Below are positions 46,427 to 58,204 of a stretch of 64,000 nucleotides of DNA, piece after piece. Made by a program: the position numbers and the translations under genes. Every line of letters starts with the position of its first letter. Within the stretch, counting starts at the first letter, position 1. The notes under the pieces are model-generated. The model saw nothing but the letters and a program-made list of their open reading frames with translations, was not told where the DNA came from and did not search any database. The stretch covers positions 124,001-188,000 of the forward strand of contig JANFOG010000008.1 in the NCBI GenBank assembly GCA_024336345.1. Reading direction: 5' to 3'. The DNA comes from Mariannaea sp. PMI_226 (Eukaryota; Ascomycota; Sordariomycetes; Hypocreales; Nectriaceae).

Positions 46427-49060
46427 CAGGCGGAGGGGTTTCAAGTGGCGTAGCTCCCCACCAAGACGAAAAGGCAACGTCCGCCAAATGGCACGACGGG
46501 AGGTTTTACGGATCCGTACAAGCCAGACAAGATTTGAGTATTTTCTTGAATGCAACTAATAATGAAGTACAGCACTTGGAGCGCAGCCCCACCTCAGACT
46601 GGCACATGTGCGATTTGTTTAGACAAGGGTTTGGTTGAGGGTATCATTGAGGGGTAGGGTGACAGGATCATGCTGGCATAGCTTCAATTCAGGCTGACGC
46701 AACCTGTCCATCATCACCAGATCAGCTGCCGATATTTTTTGAGACTTCGCACAAGTATGGAGCATCCTAGTCGGTTATGCAAGCTGGCCAGGTATTGGAA
46801 CTTGCAATTTGAATTTTCTGGAAGTCAAATGCTAGGGAAGATCACCCTGAATTACTGGTGTTGCTTTTGGTTATTTCAAAACTATTCACTTCATCGACCG
46901 ATTTAATTCTAGTTATTCAAGAATGCTAACATATTTTCCCAGTATATGCTTTGTCATATATTTTGACACATACACCCGCATTAACAAAGACGCCGACTTG
47001 ACATGCAAGCCGCACCCCCACTGGGCCTGTTTTATAGTATTCCCTGGCCATGTTTTGTTTCCCATTCTCGACTTAAAAGACAAATTGGGAGAAAAGGTTT
47101 AGTTGAATAGCTTAGCTAACATTATCATGTTGAGCCACTCACCAACCTAAAACACAGAAATCAAGATCGCCCTCAATCCAAGAAAAAAGATTCAATCTCC
47201 TTTGCCCCCAGTGGGTTAAGACACACAATATCCAGCATCATTATGTTTTCCATGGAATGTGAATGAATTGAAGTTGGAGGCTTGATGAGCAACTCTTCAC
47301 TTTATTGGGGAATGATCGATTAGTCTAGGCCTGGGATGATGGCCGAGGTCCATGCGGACACTCAGGGGTGTGTAATCCCAAGCAAGGGGCTTGTGTGCAA
47401 ATAAACTGATCGTGAAAATGCCGCAGTCGATGATCTGCGTCGGAATAATAGAGCATTGGCTCCTTATACGTCATAAAAACTTACTAATTGCGTGGTAGAT
47501 CTCAAACACCCACTAGCTTTAACGACAACACATGTAGCTGTAGTTATGTATTGATATCTACCAATCCTATGGATTCGAATGCGAAAGCATTTTCGGCCTG
47601 CGCACATCTGGATCATGCTATACATATATCTGTTGGTAATGAGCAAGACTAGCTAGCCTCGGATGCATTACCCAGCCTTGCGTGGTTTATTGAGGCACGG
47701 GTTACAAACTGGTCTCAACTCGGATAGAATGGCTTTGCAAATGCTACTCTGTCTTATACAATTTCTTGTATGGTGGAGCAATGCGGTACGATGGGTATGA
47801 TTACGGCATGTGATGGCGGTGCAGACTTCCGCATCGAAACCAAAGCTGGGTGTAACACAAACGACCCGGTGCTGTTGGTATGCTGGAAGGTGAACGGTGG
47901 GGGGTCATCCAAGGAGTCGTACGAGGTGGGCTTGGGACATGCAGATGATGAGCGAATCGAAGCGCCTGTGTTCACATTCAAGTTCGACTGCCAAATCCGG
48001 GGTTTGGTATGAGGGTGCAGATTTCGATGATCCGAGTCTCGAAATGTAGTCAACAGGCACCAGGGGAGGTTGGTGTCTGCGGTGCCGCATGCGCTCGGCT
48101 GACCGTCCCCGCACCAGAGTGATTAAAGAGATCTTCGGCCTAGAGGCTGTAGATATATGTGCATCTCCCGAACAGATTTCCATCAGGCAATTCATATTCA
48201 GCGATCTGTCAGAAGAGATAATTGGGACAATATTTGATCAACGCGTTCAAGTTTGCGGATGACACCGTCTGCATCAATAGTTGCTTCCACAATCCTTGCC
48301 ATAATGCTGACTTCAGTATCAGTAATACTCAGCAAAGTTACCAGAACCTGCACGAAATCCCTTAAGCTTCATAATCAAAAGCTTGAACGCTGTCACGGAA
48401 GACAAAAGGGTGAAGTTATCTCTATAACAGAACTGAAGTTAGAACATTCATGTAGTCATTCCCACATCTCTCAAATGGAGAAGAGACTGAAGGAATAGAA
48501 GAGACATTAACCTAGACCTCAATCACACGTTCCACGGCGTCTATTGGAAGTTGAAAGAGACCGTAGACATCTGCATCAGATGCTCTCAGTGTGTGTTTGG
48601 AACTGCTCTTGGATAGATATGTCTAATACCATCATCGTATTTTTTGGCACGATCTATCTTCTCGTCTGCTTGACTTCACAGGCAACTATACGAAGTACCG
48701 TGATACGTTGGCCACTGAAGAAAGGCAGTCTGGGCCACTATAGCCGGAGAAGCTTTCCTCAAATAGCAATTGCATGGCACATAACCGGAAATCAGGATGG
48801 AAAAGAATAATGAAGTCAATTTAATGCTTATGAGCGTTGATCATTCACTGCGGAGAGGAGCCACCATCAGAGCCTTTGGCATCTAGCCAAGTTCACCGTG
48901 AGACTATTCATCGCAAGCCATATCGCCCGCTATTTTTTCTCGATATAAGAGGGATAAGGACATGTTCTCCTCCGTAGCGAGTCTCATGTAGTTGATTACT
49001 GATACTGTTTCTACCAGCGCCATGATCTAAGGTTAAATGCAGAATTTCCTGAAGTTGTAT
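46427..49060. other. Long intergenic stretch
   Basis: About 2.6 kb without a supportable gene. Overlapping open frames at 47754-48195 on the minus strand and 48253-48810 on the plus strand show no family features or splice logic. Confidence 0.5.
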
Positions 49061-51032
49061 TTAGTGGGCAAATCTAAAATCAAGTCTGCATGAGAAGGTT
49101 AGCGTCCTGGAATCACCTCAATCAGTAAGTCATTGAACTTTACCTCTTGTTTCCCTTATCGGTCGTTGTATCAAGGTAGTGCTGCTTTTCAGATTCAGAC
49201 ATCGAGTTCCAAATCTTCTCGCGGCTCCTAGAGTGAAAGGAGTGTTAGTGGTGCTTCAAAAGCAGGAGCCAGTGACTAGCATACTTATTCTTCCAAACGT
49301 AATACATCTTGACAGAGAAGTACAGGATAATATTATAGGAGGCAATTCCAGCCAACGCTTTGTTACCCGTCCTGTACAAAGGCTTATCGTTATCGCGATA
49401 TATCTGTTGATTCAGGCATAAATTAGTCCCTCTAATCCCAGAAAGAGAAAAAAGTTCATCCGAGAATGATTCTGTTAATATCTATACGCACATTGGAGGA
49501 AATGATCGAACTAGTCTGGACCATCATGTTGTAGATTGCGGAGGCCACAGTGCGTGTTCTCACGGAGCCTGCGTTTCGAGACGTTATAGCCACAATGATT
49601 GGATGAATATATGGTGCTGAAACAAGCAAGGTAGAGATGACCCATCTTGCCCATGCGCTGGCATCTGCAGGTAGGAAGATGGCGGCAATGAGCAGAACCA
49701 AGCACCAAGCTTCAGTGACAACGCCAAGCAAAAACCTCTCATTGAACCTCTCAGATATCCACGAAAAGAGTAGACAGTTCAGGATAAAGCCCACGTAGGC
49801 CGGGATTGTCAGAAGGTTTGTCTGGAATACGTCGAAGCCGAGAGACTTGAGTTGTAGTGTGAGGTAGCTTTGAGCTGGTGAGTTCGGAATAAGCCATGAC
49901 AAACCGAGCAGGTAAATTGGCCACATATCGTAATCCCAGATTGCCTCTCGGAGCAGCGTGAATGAAAGTCCTTGTCTGTTGTGCATGTCGCCTTTGCTCG
50001 GATCATCTCGAATGACGCGATTCACCATAATCTTTTCTTCCCTCTCGTTGAACCATCCATCCTTGCCTCGGAACTTGCTGGCGGTCTGAGTTGGTGATGG
50101 TGGAAGGTAGAAGAAGGCGACAACGCCAAGAATACCTGTCAACAAACCTTCAAGCGCAAAGAGCCATCGCCAACCAGCCATGTTGTGGTAACCTCTCAAT
50201 CTGAGAATTCCAAATGCAAGAAACGCCGATACAATGCTAGTAAACTGATAGGCGGACCAGAAGTAGCTTAGGCGTCTAGGCAGCTCCGTCGAGGTGAAGA
50301 AGTAGCTCATGTAAAGAATCATGTCAGGAATGAATCTAGCTCTTGATTAGCTTTTCTCCTTACCACCGTATATCAGACTGGTTCATAGAATGGAAAACTA
50401 ACCCTCCTTCAAAAACAGCAAGTAGAGATCGGCAAGCGAAGTATGAGGCCCTACCAGTGAGAAAAGCTTGCGATGCTGCCACTAGACTCCATGATACCAT
50501 TTGGATCGGGATCCAGACATCAGGTCCAAGTTTTTTAGATATAAGCTGAGATGGGAGCTCAGCAAACAGGAAAGAAATGTAGAAAATGGTCTGGCCGGTG
50601 TTGTAGTCGTTTGTGGTGAGCCCGAGATCATTTAAAAGATTGTCGGATAATGCTTGAGAAATATTGCCTCTATCGAGCTGGAGAGAGAAGAACATCAGGC
50701 AACAGAAAGAGCATATCCTCCAGTCGAGCTAAGTATGATATTAGCACAATATGACATAAGATGACTTTGTGGAGGATATTTTGTCTCACCTTCCTGACGA
50801 GTTTCTTTTCCTCAGCCTCAGTCCATTCAAATTCTGGATCCCATCGATGCAAACCCTCATATGTCTCAACAGGTTTGTAATACCGCACTTCATCAACGTT
50901 TGCATAAGTGGTTGATTTTCCATGCACATAATTCCTGTTTCCGCTCGTCTGATCTACGGAAGGGCTATCAAGGTCAGTTGATGATGTCTCATCGTTACTT
51001 GTGGCCCCGTGGCTTTTAAATTCCGCTACCAT
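49061..51032 (-). CDS. MFS transporter, Dal5/allantoate-permease (ACS) family
   Basis: A twelve-helix anion:cation symporter of the fungal Dal5 group, which imports allantoate, nicotinate, vitamins or organic anions. Six exons (51032-50790, 50728-50403, 50335-49492, 49403-49285, 49227-49144, 49085-49061) give 546 aa. The TM1 segment LDWRICSFCCLMFFSLQLDRGNISQA is the family hallmark of which LDRGNI is the core, with the usual aromatic residues partly replaced by Cys. LLAVFEGGFIPD spans an intron at TM4-TM5. The tail YVWKNKSREKIWNSM then DKGNKRLDFRFAH, built from three small exons, is exactly the family's C-terminus, which supports the splicing. Substrate unknown. Confidence 0.9.
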
Positions 51033-52697
51033 TGTAGATCGCAAATACCACACTTGGTGTTGAAGATGGTTCTGAATTCTGCTCAATCTGTTTCGTCGAG
51101 ATCTTCAGCGACATATTTAAAACAAATACAGAATCTCGTTAATGTGAACAGATTCGATGCCCATGCTGGGTGCGTGATCTCAAGCATTCGTGACGTGCTC
51201 ATTTCGAGATCTCCCTGCCACGGTCCATATGGCAAGCCCCTCTATGTAGGGTATCAAACTGTTAGTGGAAGTGATCAGCATCTTTCACGTCCTAGTTATG
51301 CTCAAAATGGCTATAGACAAGTTGGGATCCGGCTTAGATTATCCGAACTGCACGAATTGACTGCCCAAAGTACATAATCAGAGCTGTTCCATTGGATGAT
51401 GCAATACCACGAACGATGAGTTGTTCATTGCCAACTTGGGCAGGAACACAGATGAACTATGTCCCTAGGTCGCAGCACTGGCTGCCTTAGCTTCCACAGC
51501 TCATGGTCTAGAATCCCCAAGTTCCGGGTTACGCGTTCAACGACAAACGATGGGAACTTCCATGCCAATCAGTCACTGGCAACTGAGCGTTGCAAGATTC
51601 ATTTCATTGGTTCAAACGTCATTCACTCCAGAGCACGACATGCGTCCACTTGAAGAGCAATCGCCATATATGCGCTAACATGACCGTGCCGCAGGGTCCT
51701 TGGCCAGGATGTTCAGAGTAGTTGATGACCGAGACAATAATTCCGAGAACGGAATGGGCAGTTTAGTAACAGAGTTGCAATCTTTCAACGTGATGCGTCA
51801 CGTGTTCTACAAGTCAGGCCTGATGTCAACGCTCTGAATCAACATAGATTCCCCCATTCCGCGACGCGGTCCGCGGTAGTAATCCAAATTCAAAGGCCAA
51901 ATGGGGTTGATAACCGACTAACTACTCGGAAAAGGGAAAAAAGGAGAAAAAATAAGAGGCCGGTGCCCGGCAGCACGTCATGCAGTCCGAATTTTGCATC
52001 AGTGATCAACTCCCAGAATACGGCTTATCAAAAGTCTCCACCTATGGCGCAACACCGATAGCGATTTGCAATCGAATCGGCTCACTAATAATGCATCCCC
52101 ACGATCTCATGCTAGGGGATACTCGTCCTACTACAGGTGCTCAACGTAACGTCCATGGATGCCTTGGGAATTCAATATAGCCATCATCTTTTGCTCTTTC
52201 GATTCCTTCTGACGATTCCCATATGTAGTGAGGAAACGCCACCACACGACACGCGATTTGCTCTCTTTTTATATGAACAGGTTTCAAATTGATTGAGCAG
52301 CGTCTGTAGAGGAAACTGGTTCAGGGTGCAGGGTAGACTAGGGGGCCACAAAATGGGCAGAGCCGTTAGCGGCGATTCGCAACATAAAATCGCACTAGCA
52401 AGATAGATTTGAAAAGAGTAATCAAATTCAGGCTCAGCTAGACAGAAAAGGTTGCACGCAAATTTACACACTACATTTCCGAGTTCAATACATGGCGCTG
52501 AGCCCAATTTTCATAAACTCAAATAACATGCGCTTATAGCAAAAACTTCGATATATGTACTAGGCAAAGAGCTCCATTCAGCATTCCTTGCACAAGTCGA
52601 GTCAACCACACTTGAGCCCCTACATAACGAACCTTTTGATATCATCGTAAATCAGAGTTCTCACTGCTACCCTGCCCCTTGCTACCAGCTCGTTGCC
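51033..52697. other. Intergenic stretch
   Basis: MFS promoter and ENA-type ATPase 3' region. No gene recognised. Confidence 0.55.
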
Positions 52698-55600
52698 TCA
52701 TGCCCTTGATCCTTTGTCATTACGTTCCCTTTTCTCCTGTCCAGAATCATTGTAACTATCCATACCATCTTCGCTTTCAATGCCGCTAAAGTAATCAGCA
52801 AAGATCCTACTCTCTATGTCAGTGCCACTTTTACGCTCTTGCCCTTTCTTAGCCTCCTGATGGCGGTAGTAAATCCTCTTCGTCCACTTCCACGCTTCAA
52901 CGCCTGCGAAAAAGAGCGTGGCGCAAATGAAAACGATACTCCACTCCCAATCAATGCCGAGATGCTTGAACACCACGGTGTTGATAACAGGTATATATAG
53001 GGTTGGGAATAAGGTGATGAAGCCAATGATAACAGCCCAAAAAAGGAACTTATTCCTCCATACATCGACCATCCACTGTGTAAAATACTTCTTACTTCCC
53101 GGTTGCATTGCGAAGAATGAGCGCCGGCGATCAATCATTTCCCAGGCAAGGAAGAGCGCAAACCATGTCAAACATGAAAACGTGGTTGCTCGCGCCCGGT
53201 ATACCGTGGTACACGACGAATTATATGAGTCGTTACAGTTGTTGCCCAGGTCGCCATCACCAAACCCAAAGACCACAAGCGAAAACGATGTTAGACACAA
53301 GGTAGTGATCCACAGCCCGTATACCACCATGTCGACCAGGAATTCGGTATCAAAAATACCTGACTTGAGGCTTTGGGGTGGACGTGCCATGATATCGGGG
53401 ACTGCGCGTTCGAAACCGAGGCCCATATCAGGCATGCCCGACGTGATCATGATGATCCACACAATCTCCACTGGTGACAAAGGGAAAACAGATAAACCAC
53501 GACTGTCTTTGAAAGCAAGGCCGACAAGAAGCGTTCCTGCTTGTGCAATATTTTCAGCCAAGACATGGAGGACAAATTTCTGAATGTTATCAAAAATCCG
53601 GCGTCCTTCCTCAATTGCAGCGACGATACTTGCGAAGTTATCGTCGGCTAGGACAATGTCGGATGCCTCCTTGGCTACGTCGCTTCCAGACTGGCCCATG
53701 GCGATGCCCACATCTGCACGTCGAAGAGACGGCGAGTCATTCACGCCATCGCCAGTCTAGGAGTGATGATGTTAGACTGGAAATCAACGAAAAATAAAAG
53801 AACGCGGCACGAACTCACCATAGCGCAGAACCTTTTTCGCCTGTGGAGTGCCTCGATCATCCGCACTTTGGTGTTCGGGGCGCATCGGGCTATAACTAAT
53901 GGCAGCACGGGCAGTGCATCAACTTCATCGTCGGTAAGGCGATCGAATTCTCCCGCTGTCATTACCATGGCCGTTGAAACTTCCCTACGAACGAGGTCCA
54001 TTCTCCCGGGTAAGATGCCCACCTCGACCGCGATGGCTTTGGCGGTCTCTGGATGATCACCAGTCAGCATGTGGACCTTGACGCCGGCTTCATGACAGCT
54101 CTGAACGGCGGCCCGAGATTCTGGTCGTGGAGGGTCATAAAGCCCGATCAAGCCACAGAAAATAAGATCGGTTTCGATGGCAGACCTATCAACCTGGCTG
54201 TTTTTCTTCAGATTCCCATCATAAGTCTTTGTCGCCAATGCGAGTACTCGCAGACCCATGCCGGCAAGGGCCTCCACATTGCTTAAAATTTCGTTCCTGA
54301 ATGAATCCGTCATTGGCATGACTCCTCCATCTCGCGACCAACAATATGTCGAACAGGCACCAATGACTCGCTCAACTGCACCCTTTGTGAAGACGTGCTG
54401 TGTATTTCTGTCGTTGCACTGGAAGACCACAGACATCCGCTTGACGTCAGAGTCAAATGGCAGTTCGGCAATCTGAGTCCACTGCACTTTCGCAGTACCT
54501 TGGGTAAATGACAGCCTGTTTCGACCAAAACGAGATGCAAAAACCTGGATGGCAATTTCCGTAGGGTCTCCTCTGGCGCGCCATTTGCCCTCTACCTCAT
54601 GCACCGATGCGAGGTTGGCTAGGGACGCCACCAGCAGGAAGTCAGATAGGGCTTGTTGGCCATCTTGTAGGAGGTCCGAAGCCTCAAGCACGGATAAATC
54701 GCTCACATCAGTATTAATGACACGCATCTCGTGTGGTTGCTTATCTGTGAAGGAAAGCTGGCCGGCGGTTGGATCAACTGGGTCAGAGGCCTCGACATGA
54801 TATGTGCCAAGGGATGGTATCCAAGCTCGCCTGGCAACCATTTTCCCCTGTGTCAAAGTTCCGGTCTTATCCGAACAGATATCGGTCACTGCTCCCAAAG
54901 CCTCTAAAGACTTGAGGTTACGGACAATAACGTTGCGCTGGACCATGCGCTTTGTGCCAGCCGCCATCGTGATGGTCAAGACGACTACCAAAGAGGCCGG
55001 GATCATGGAGAGGCCTGTAGCCACAGCATAGATGATTACTTCTTGTTGAGCGGTAAAGTTATTAGCACCTAGGACGATGAGAGCGCAAATGACTGCGATT
55101 CCAAATAACATGAGAGCTAGCTTCGACAACTTTTTTTGCAAGGGGGTTCCGACGTTTACACCCAAAAACCGTCCAATGGCATCTGTTAGGGTAAGGGTGT
55201 ATGCTTCTAGGTACCGGTGGGGTTTTGCTCGACCGTTGGCCTTTCGCTTGATAGGTCGGACCTTGGAGTCTTTCTTTCTGAGGGCAGATGCGATCGCGCC
55301 AATTTCCGTAAATGTGGCTGTCGCGAAAACAATACCCTTGGCACGACCCTTGGTTACGGTCGAGGAGGAGTATGCAACGTTCAGCCTGTCGCCCGGGCCA
55401 GTAGCATCATCAAGGACCAGATTCTCGTCTTTCTGTACGGGCAGAGACTCGCCAGTCAGAAGTGCTTCATCGGTCTCGAAGTTCACTGCCTCAGTGATCC
55501 TAACTCATGAATCAGTTTTTGGACAAATTTTTCTGGGGATCGAATACTCGAAACCAACCTGATGTCTGCTGGGATTGTGTCGCCGGTCTTAAGCTCCACC

Positions 55601-56079
55601 AAGTCCCCAATAACCAATTCCTCAGACGAAATAACCCTGGATTGCCCACTACGGACAACGGTTGCTGTAGGTGAACTTAGCGATCGGAGGGAATCCATTG
55701 TCTTTTCCGCGGAATATTCCTGGAAAAATCCAACGACAACGTTGAGCATGATGACCACTGCGACGACACCCCCTTCGATCCACGATTGTATACCGAAGCT
55801 AACTGCCATGGCGAGAATGAGGACAAGTGTCATAGCATTGGCAATCTGGGCAACAACAATTTGCAGCGGAGAGACGCCCTCGCTATCACCGATATCATTT
55901 TTTCCGAACTCTTGGAGCCGCCGAGCCGCCTCGTCTGCAGACAGGCCATCGATATTGGACGTCTCGAGCTCTTGTATAACCTGTTCGAAAACCAAGGCAT
56001 GGGCCGGTCTGCTCAAAGATTTATTGGCCTGGCCTGAAACAATTGAGCCCAATGAAGGGGTTTCGCCTTGCTTGGGCAT
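52698..56079 (-). CDS. ENA-type (P2D) cation-transporting P-type ATPase
   Basis: A plasma-membrane ATPase that exports Na+, Li+ or K+, giving salt and alkaline tolerance in fungi. Exons 56079-55559, 55499-53819 and 53756-52698 give 1,086 aa, the usual ENA length. Signatures: cytoplasmic N-terminus with GLSADEAARRLQEFGKNDI; TGESLPV actuator motif (about residue 190); CSDKTGTLTQGKM with the phosphorylated Asp near 381; KGAVERV nucleotide-binding region; MLTGDHPETA; and TGDGVNDSPSLRRADVGIAM starting near 735, right after the second intron. The choice of ENA over SERCA/PMCA follows from IPASLVVVLTITMAAGTKRM in TM4 and the overall order. The 5' region carries seven PacC-type GCCARG hexamers within 920 bp, which agrees with alkaline-pH induction known for ENA pumps. 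Confidence 0.93.
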
Positions 56080-56300
56080 CGCAGACGGTTCTGATGCGAT
56101 GAGTATCTGCTTTGTGTGCAAATGGGCCGGGAAATGCGATTTAAAGTGCAGTGTACACAAGGTTGAGTCAAGTTAACAAGAATCGCAATATGGATAAAAA
56201 CGAGTGAGAGTTAAGAATACGAGTAGGAGCATGAGGGTTTGAATAAGTAAAAGTAGGAGACGGATATCCCAAAGATATAAGGATGGCCTCCGAGGCCAAA

Positions 56301-56995
56301 CCTGGCATGCGAAACATACAATAATACTTTGTCCGACAGGAGACTGGAACTGAGCCCCTGCATCCACGAATCACTTTCCAGTGTATCGGCTACGCGGAAT
56401 GCAATACAATTGGAACCGAGGCGAGGTGAGTCTTGGCACAACTTTGATCGGAGGCCATGTTATTGCTCGAGTTATTGCTTACCAAGTTGCTTTCCTCGCC
56501 TGTCATTACCTGGCGGCAATATCTCTAATATTTGCGTTCATTTGCTGAGATCTCAAGGGACGATTGAAAATTTAAGCATAAATCAGCTTTTGCATCACAA
56601 AGCAGTTTCACCTTGGGTAGGCAGTTGCTTCGTCCTAAGCACATTATCTGGACTGATCCTGCTGCATTAACCGGCACAACCAAGCGGCCAGGTCGCCCAG
56701 AATTGCGCTGCCAAGAGGACTGAAAAAATATTTGGTTAGTGGATATCTGTGCCTGACCTAACAAAGGAATTGTGGTATGGGGCGTTTTGGGTTCTTTGAG
56801 AGAGGGTTGACTGCCAAGACCAATTCGCCACCCGACTTGAGAGAATGTTCAGCCGTGTGTCCACTTAGAAGAGGTGTAGTTGATTCAATGAAATCAGTCA
56901 ACTCCAGGCCCGCCACACGCTGGGTGCAGCGCCGTCCGCTTAGCCGGCGGCGGACAGTATGATTGGTTGACAACCTGTGGAGGCATTCTCTTGGC
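56301..56995. promoter_or_regulatory. Cluster of seven PacC-type GCCARG sites upstream of the ENA pump
   Basis: GCCARG (either strand) occurs at 56301-56306, 56432-56437, 56509-56514, 56687-56692, 56710-56715, 56813-56818 and 56990-56995. Five are preceded by T (TGCCARG), the preferred PacC context. About one would be expected by chance in this length. They lie 220-920 bp upstream of the pump's ATG. Confidence 0.5.
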
Positions 56996-57910
56996 ACCTC
57001 TCTTGTCTCCATAGCTGAGCAAGGACAGTCTGGAGAAGGAGAGTTTGAACTCGGCCTTGTTGTGAAGGTTATGCAGTTTCCGGGTTCACCCCGTCATGGT
57101 CGCCAGTCAGGATGTTCTTGCGGTCCGCAGTTTTCTGATTCTGTACTACGGCAGGGCTTACACCACAAGTCATAAGTCTAATTGAGGCCGACTACGTGCA
57201 CCAAGCGCCATCTGGCTCGAGTCCAATCGGTTCAGTGTGAGGGTATGCGGATCTCGTCCTCAGATCAGAGCATCTGAACGGGGTGAATCACTTTTGCGAC
57301 CTCATTACTGGGACTCCGTCACCAACCCTCAACACGTATTTCTTAGCAGTGTTGTTGCTGGCAGTGCCTCCAGTCTATGGCACTTATTGGCTTGGAACGC
57401 CGTGCTTTCACTTTGCCCTTGGTAAGATAAACAGCAACGTAGAGCCTGCGAGTTGAGGAGCAATGTCGTCGTGTAGGGGAAGGAAAACTCCGTATTGCTG
57501 CACGCTACCACTTGAGTTGCCAATCATTGTACAGTGCCAGTTATCACAACCATACCAAGAGGATCGATGGTTACAAAAAGGGCCATGCTCGCAGTAACCG
57601 ATGGCTTATATTGAAGTCTGTGAGATGACAAATTTAATACCTGAGATAATTTCGCACGGTTAGAGACAAAGATTATCAGAAGAATATGAGGGACTCGGCC
57701 TATATATCGTCTTTAACAAGTTTTTTTTAACCTCAGTAGAAATACTGCTTTGAATCGGACAACCTTACTCCGGACATGTCCGACTGTACTGCGTAAGAGG
57801 CGGTTCATACCAATCGTGTCTATACTGATCGACACGCTAGACTACTGGTCTTGTTCTAGGCAATCACCAACCTGAGCTAGAAGCCCGTCCGCGTTTCGCA
57901 AGGACAAGCC

Positions 57911-58035
57911 GCCAAGGATACGCCGCCAAGGTCCAGCAGCAACACTTGATGGGTTACCTTACATTGGATTAAAGTATGCTCCACCTTCACATCACACCAA
58001 TCACTAATGCCAAGCAACTCTCTGCTGATGCCAAG
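57911..58035. promoter_or_regulatory. Four GCCAAG sites upstream of the Zn2Cys6 regulator
   Basis: GCCAAG at 57911-57916, 57925-57930, 58009-58014 and 58030-58035, all in the same orientation; the first two lie in a direct repeat GCCGCCAAGG with 14-bp spacing. They are 170-300 bp upstream of ATG 58205. Confidence 0.4.
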
Positions 58036-58204
58036 TTTCTGCTTGCAACGCCGCAGTATTCATTTGTAGGGCTCCGCTCCGCCCCGAGGACCAGGATTCC
58101 GCCCTCTATTTCACCATGGTGATTTTTTCCCTCCCTTTCCATCTCTCACATCAACCTCTGACCCCCCTTCCTCTCGATCTGCGCGCTCATTGCGCGGGGT
58201 GATC

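Larger units (their letters stand above)
56080..58204. other. Divergent promoter region of ENA pump and Zn2Cys6 regulator
   Basis: A 2.1-kb gap without a supportable gene, holding the PacC-type sites listed separately near both ends and an imperfect inverted repeat GTCCGC...GCGGAC around 56934-56955. Confidence 0.5.

Noticed and set aside
47754..48195. Overlapping minus-strand open frames of 99 and 96 codons
   Set aside because: Different frames, no splice logic and no similarity to a family I know.
55077..56176. Long plus-strand open frames opposite the ENA pump
   Set aside because: Antisense shadows of a strongly conserved P-type ATPase frame.
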